A stretch of DNA of 64,000 nucleotides from an uncultured Bacteroidota bacterium (lineage in GTDB: Bacteria > Bacteroidota > Bacteroidia > Chitinophagales > Chitinophagaceae), in contig CAISPO010000018.1 in NCBI GenBank assembly GCA_903887415.1, forward strand, positions 1-64,000, written 5' to 3'. The position numbers and the translations under genes were made by a program. The notes under the pieces are model-generated. The model was not told the origin of the DNA. It searched no databases and saw only the letters and a list, made by a program, of their open reading frames with translations. Below, piece after piece: positions 61,232-64,000 of the stretch (position 1 is the first letter of the stretch; each line of letters starts with the position of its first letter).

Positions 61232-61350
61232 TTTTGCTGTCTTAAAAACACGATGAGGGAATAGCGTCCCGATAGCTATCGGGATTGCGCCTATTTGCGA
61301 GAGATTCTTTGCGAAACACTTTTCGTGCAATAACTTATGTTCAAACGCAT
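61232..61350. repeat. Degenerate intergenic repeat, copy 2, with 18-bp palindrome
   Basis: It aligns with 46880-46995 through CTTAAAAACA, ATGAGG, TTTGCGAGAGA and ATTAATCC. It also contains the exact palindrome TCCCGATAGCTATCGGGA (61267-61284) found at 17599-17616. It lies between two convergent genes and may serve in termination. Confidence 0.55.
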
Positions 61351-63032
61351 TAATCCTGGTTCACATCCTTCTTATCCCAGTCCACCTTTTTCCATTTGTC
61401 GCCCACGCTGAATAATAGTAAGTAGCGGTCTGCCGGATGTTTTAATGTAAGGTCATAGAAGTAGCCCACGTTTATCATGTTCACTTTATAGTCTGCGGTC
61501 TCATAGCTCTGTGCGCCATGCCCTTCATACCACCACCAGTTTCCGCCGTGATTGATGAAGACGCGTACCATGCTGTCGTTCAGCACTTTCACATGTGCGC
61601 CATCATAATCGGCTGACATGTTGTAGGACATAACATCATAGATCATGTTCTTTTCAACGGTGTCGGTATATATCTCCCGCATTATTTTAAACATACCTTC
61701 AGGCTGGGCGCCTATCATAGGCGCGCCATTCATGTTCTCTGGTATGTTCAGAAGCAGCACGGTCTTATTTGGATCGTTAGGGAAATTTCGTAGCAGCCTT
61801 GTGTTGATAACATCCGACTCTATCCAGTAAGTATTAACGCCGATCAGAAAATACAGGTTGAGATCGAAATAGACACAAAATAGCGCGATGAGCAGGTACT
61901 TGTTTTTGATCAGCCTGGTGATAAGCAGCACCGCCAGCAGATATAAAAATGGGTCTGCAAAATAAGTGTACCGGTCATAAAAGATCAGCAAGGCAGGGCC
62001 GGGGAAGGACAATGGCATCACAAAACAAATGGTAACAATAGAAAAAGCAAAGAACAGGAACATTGCTTTGCCCTCACTGCTGATCTTTCTGAATCGTATA
62101 ATGGTATAGCCAAATACAAAGGCTAGTAAAGTATAAACTGCAATGAGCGCCCATACCGACTCAAAAAAAGAATAGGCGGCTTTCTTTGTTTCAAAAGAAA
62201 AATAGCGCCCGAGCAGCAGAATATGAAAAAGGTATTTCGGCAGCTTCGACAGATAGTCCGTCAGTGCCTGGTTTATTTCAATTTTGTGCGGGTGAAGCTG
62301 TTTATAGGTTGCCTTAAGCGCGATAAAATAAATGCATAACAGAATGACTTGCGGTATAAAGAAATACAAAACAGTTCGCCGGAAAACAGCCTTGTCATAA
62401 TTAAGCGCATAGCGGTAATACAGCGCAATAAACAGCACAAACACTGGCACGAGATAAAATATCTCCAGCGTCAGCGAAGCCATTACAAACAGCAGGACGG
62501 CCCCCCATATATACTTGCTACGCTGTGTACGCTGGTATTGCTGCACCCACAGCATGATCAGCAGAATGAACAGGAAACACTGGAGGTAATGATAGTATGC
62601 TTTGCACACAATGATCTCGGATATATGTGGCGATACGGTGAAGATCACCACACTGCAAAACGCTATAAGACGGGCATTCTTAACGGTTGAATCTTCAAGA
62701 ATACGGGCGCCAAAAATAAAGAACAGCAATGCGTTTATTGCTTGCAGAGTAATATACAGCACCGTCCACAAACACGGATTTATTCCCCACAGCTTGTAGA
62801 ACACAACATAATGCAGTGTGAATAATTGATAAAAGCTCTGATCGGTGGATGTGGTGCGGTTTATAAAATCCCAGAATCCCTGGTGCTTCAGATGATATAA
62901 AAAACCTGCCCCATCAATCACCCAGCCCGTTTTGCCTGCCGGTATGTATAACACAAACGTAAGCAGCCACAGCAGGATGAATACCCACATGTTCCTATTA
63001 CCGGGAAGCCTTGCTATCAGACTATTGATCAT
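61350..63032 (-). CDS. GT-C-like multispan membrane protein, tandem copy A
   Basis: The 560-aa protein has about ten membrane helices to near residue 400. The early loop reads GKTGWVIDGAGFLYHLKHQG and TSTDQSFYQLFTLHYVVF, which fits the GT-C fold. A soluble C-terminal domain ends in DRYLLLFSVGDKWKKVDW. There is no TPR, unlike the TMTC-like pair. It is likely an inner-membrane glycosyltransferase or related envelope enzyme, with donor and acceptor unknown. Its homologue ends 13 bp upstream at 63045, so the two are a tandem duplication. Confidence 0.65.
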   Translation of the reverse strand: MINSLIARLPGNRNMWVFILLWLLTFVLYIPAGKTGWVIDGAGFLYHLKHQGFWDFINRTTSTDQSFYQLFTLHYVVFYKLWGINPCLWTVLYITLQAINALLFFIFGARILEDSTVKNARLIAFCSVVIFTVSPHISEIIVCKAYYHYLQCFLFILLIMLWVQQYQRTQRSKYIWGAVLLFVMASLTLEIFYLVPVFVLFIALYYRYALNYDKAVFRRTVLYFFIPQVILLCIYFIALKATYKQLHPHKIEINQALTDYLSKLPKYLFHILLLGRYFSFETKKAAYSFFESVWALIAVYTLLAFVFGYTIIRFRKISSEGKAMFLFFAFSIVTICFVMPLSFPGPALLIFYDRYTYFADPFLYLLAVLLITRLIKNKYLLIALFCVYFDLNLYFLIGVNTYWIESDVINTRLLRNFPNDPNKTVLLLNIPENMNGAPMIGAQPEGMFKIMREIYTDTVEKNMIYDVMSYNMSADYDGAHVKVLNDSMVRVFINHGGNWWWYEGHGAQSYETADYKVNMINVGYFYDLTLKHPADRYLLLFSVGDKWKKVDWDKKDVNQD

Positions 63033-63044
63033 TTTCTCACTGTA

Positions 63045-64000
63045 TTAGTATTGATCTTCCTTTTTGTTCCAGTCAACGTTTCTCCACTGGCCAGCAATGG
63101 AGTATAACAACATATACCCGTTTGCCGGATGCTTTAAAGTCAGTTCATACAGATTCCCCGGTTTCATTTCGAGCCGGTAGTCCGCATTTTCATAATTTTT
63201 GCAGCCATACGATTCATACCACCACCACGTGCCCCACTGATTGAGATAAACCCTTACCGTACTGTCATTTACAACTTTCACATGTGCGCCATCTATTTTC
63301 GACAGCATATTAAATGCAGCGGCATCATATATTTTGTTCGGCACTTTTTTCCCTGTGTACAATTCGTACATCATCTTAAATTGACCGTCAGACTCAGCGC
63401 CGATCATCGGTACGCCATCCATGTTCTGGGGCAGGTTCAGCAGCACCACAGTTTTATTGCCGGGGTCGGGAAATTCGTGCAGCAGCCTGTTGTCCACATA
63501 GGTGGCATGTTTCCAGATCAGGTTTTCTCTTGTCGTAAAATATATGTTGACGAGGCAAAATATGCCCAGTATAACGATACGGATAAGCCTAACCGGGATA
63601 TAGCTTACCAGCAGCACCAGCAGCATATAAATGAATGCATCCAGGAAATAAGTATAGCGGTCATAAGCCACCAGTTGGATGACCGGAAAAGCAAGCGGCA
63701 TAACAATGACTATGCTCATCATTATCCAGACAAAGAGGAGCACACCGGCACGGCCTTTCGCGCTCATTTTGCCCGTTTGCGAAATGATGCCGAAGAATAT
63801 AAGTACCACAATGTTATAGAAGATGATCAGCGCCTGTCTTGATCCGACAAACTCGTAAACTTGCATACGAACATCCTGCGGGAAGAATCGGCCATAAAAC
63901 AGGATGTGGAAGATATATCGTGGCGCCTTGCAAATGTAGGAGGAGAAAGGCTGCCAGGTGTTTTCCCCGATATGTGCCAGTTGGCCATGATACCAGGCGC
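63045..64000 (-). CDS. GT-C-like membrane protein, tandem copy B (partial, 5' end outside)
   Basis: The frame is open from the stop at 63045 to the window edge, giving the last 318 or so residues. The matching stretches with copy A include PRYIFHILFYGRF, the GVPMIGAESDGQFKMMYELY segment (GAPMIGAQPEGMFKIMREIY in A), WWWYESYG and LTLKHPANGYMLLYS. The missing part should hold the N-terminal helices and catalytic loop. An internal ATG at 63866 is not the likely start because upstream codons also align with copy A. Confidence 0.65.
   Translation of the reverse strand, partial: AWYHGQLAHIGENTWQPFSSYICKAPRYIFHILFYGRFFPQDVRMQVYEFVGSRQALIIFYNIVVLIFFGIISQTGKMSAKGRAGVLLFVWIMMSIVIVMPLAFPVIQLVAYDRYTYFLDAFIYMLLVLLVSYIPVRLIRIVILGIFCLVNIYFTTRENLIWKHATYVDNRLLHEFPDPGNKTVVLLNLPQNMDGVPMIGAESDGQFKMMYELYTGKKVPNKIYDAAAFNMLSKIDGAHVKVVNDSTVRVYLNQWGTWWWYESYGCKNYENADYRLEMKPGNLYELTLKHPANGYMLLYSIAGQWRNVDWNKKEDQY

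Noticed and set aside
1-64000. tRNA, rRNA, riboswitch or prophage genes
   Set aside because: I read the intergenic regions and found no cloverleaf-like sequence with CCA or T-loop, no rRNA segment, no recognisable riboswitch core and no integrase or phage structural gene.

Overview
The window looks like a chromosomal segment of a Bacteroidota bacterium, most likely from the Chitinophagales/Sphingobacteriales side. The reasons are six secreted proteins with a type IX secretion (T9SS) C-terminal sorting domain (xxxYPNPxxxxxxI...GxYxxxL), repeated TAnnTTTG-type -7 promoter motifs, few recognisable Shine-Dalgarno sites, and many short palindromic intergenic repeats. I found no tRNA, rRNA, CRISPR array, transposase gene or phage genes. 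Most of the window is ordinary housekeeping and cell-envelope content on both strands; the last gene runs off the right edge.

Layout. 0-12 kb: a GHL10 glycosidase, a TMTC-like GT-C membrane protein with TPRs, an alpha/beta hydrolase with a single-domain response regulator, a TPR protein, a GT4 glycosyltransferase, a T9SS propeller protein, an aldo/keto reductase and a DUF3037/HipA-like kinase pair. 12-21 kb: T9SS kelch protein, a GPx-like protein that lacks its catalytic residues next to a peroxiredoxin, another T9SS protein, LOG-family hydrolase, DUF2795, LolD-type ATPase, a 2OG-Fe(II) oxygenase, three small unknowns and Hsp20. 21-31 kb: a composite palindromic element, an orphan antitoxin-like gene, purL, a frameshifted cyanophycinase beside aspartase, folB, a lipoprotein with a variant haem motif, a BamA/TamA-like barrel and nadK.

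31-42 kb is a surface-protein block. Three T9SS proteins (595, 840 and 1470 aa) share one C-terminal module but differ upstream; two carry seven and eight Ig-like repeats of about 70 aa. A DUF4105 membrane protein sits between them. 42-53 kb: a second TMTC-like protein, aspartokinase, an extradiol-dioxygenase-like protein, an operon of AlkA-type glycosylase, membrane J-domain protein and SMUG2-type uracil glycosylase, a RelE/ParE toxin-antitoxin pair, and smc.

53-64 kb holds the most unusual structure. The smc leader, with its promoter motif, TTG start and first five codons, occurs twice as a 113-bp direct repeat. An AT-rich orphan membrane-protein gene lies between the copies and starts on the duplicated TTG. 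After it come an S41 peptidase, a small lipoprotein, an HscA-like Hsp70, an APC permease, a compact arsenic operon (arsR, aquaporin, arsC) with a candidate ArsR operator, and two tandem GT-C-like membrane proteins.

All functional calls are from reading motifs and overall family resemblance by eye; no database search was run.
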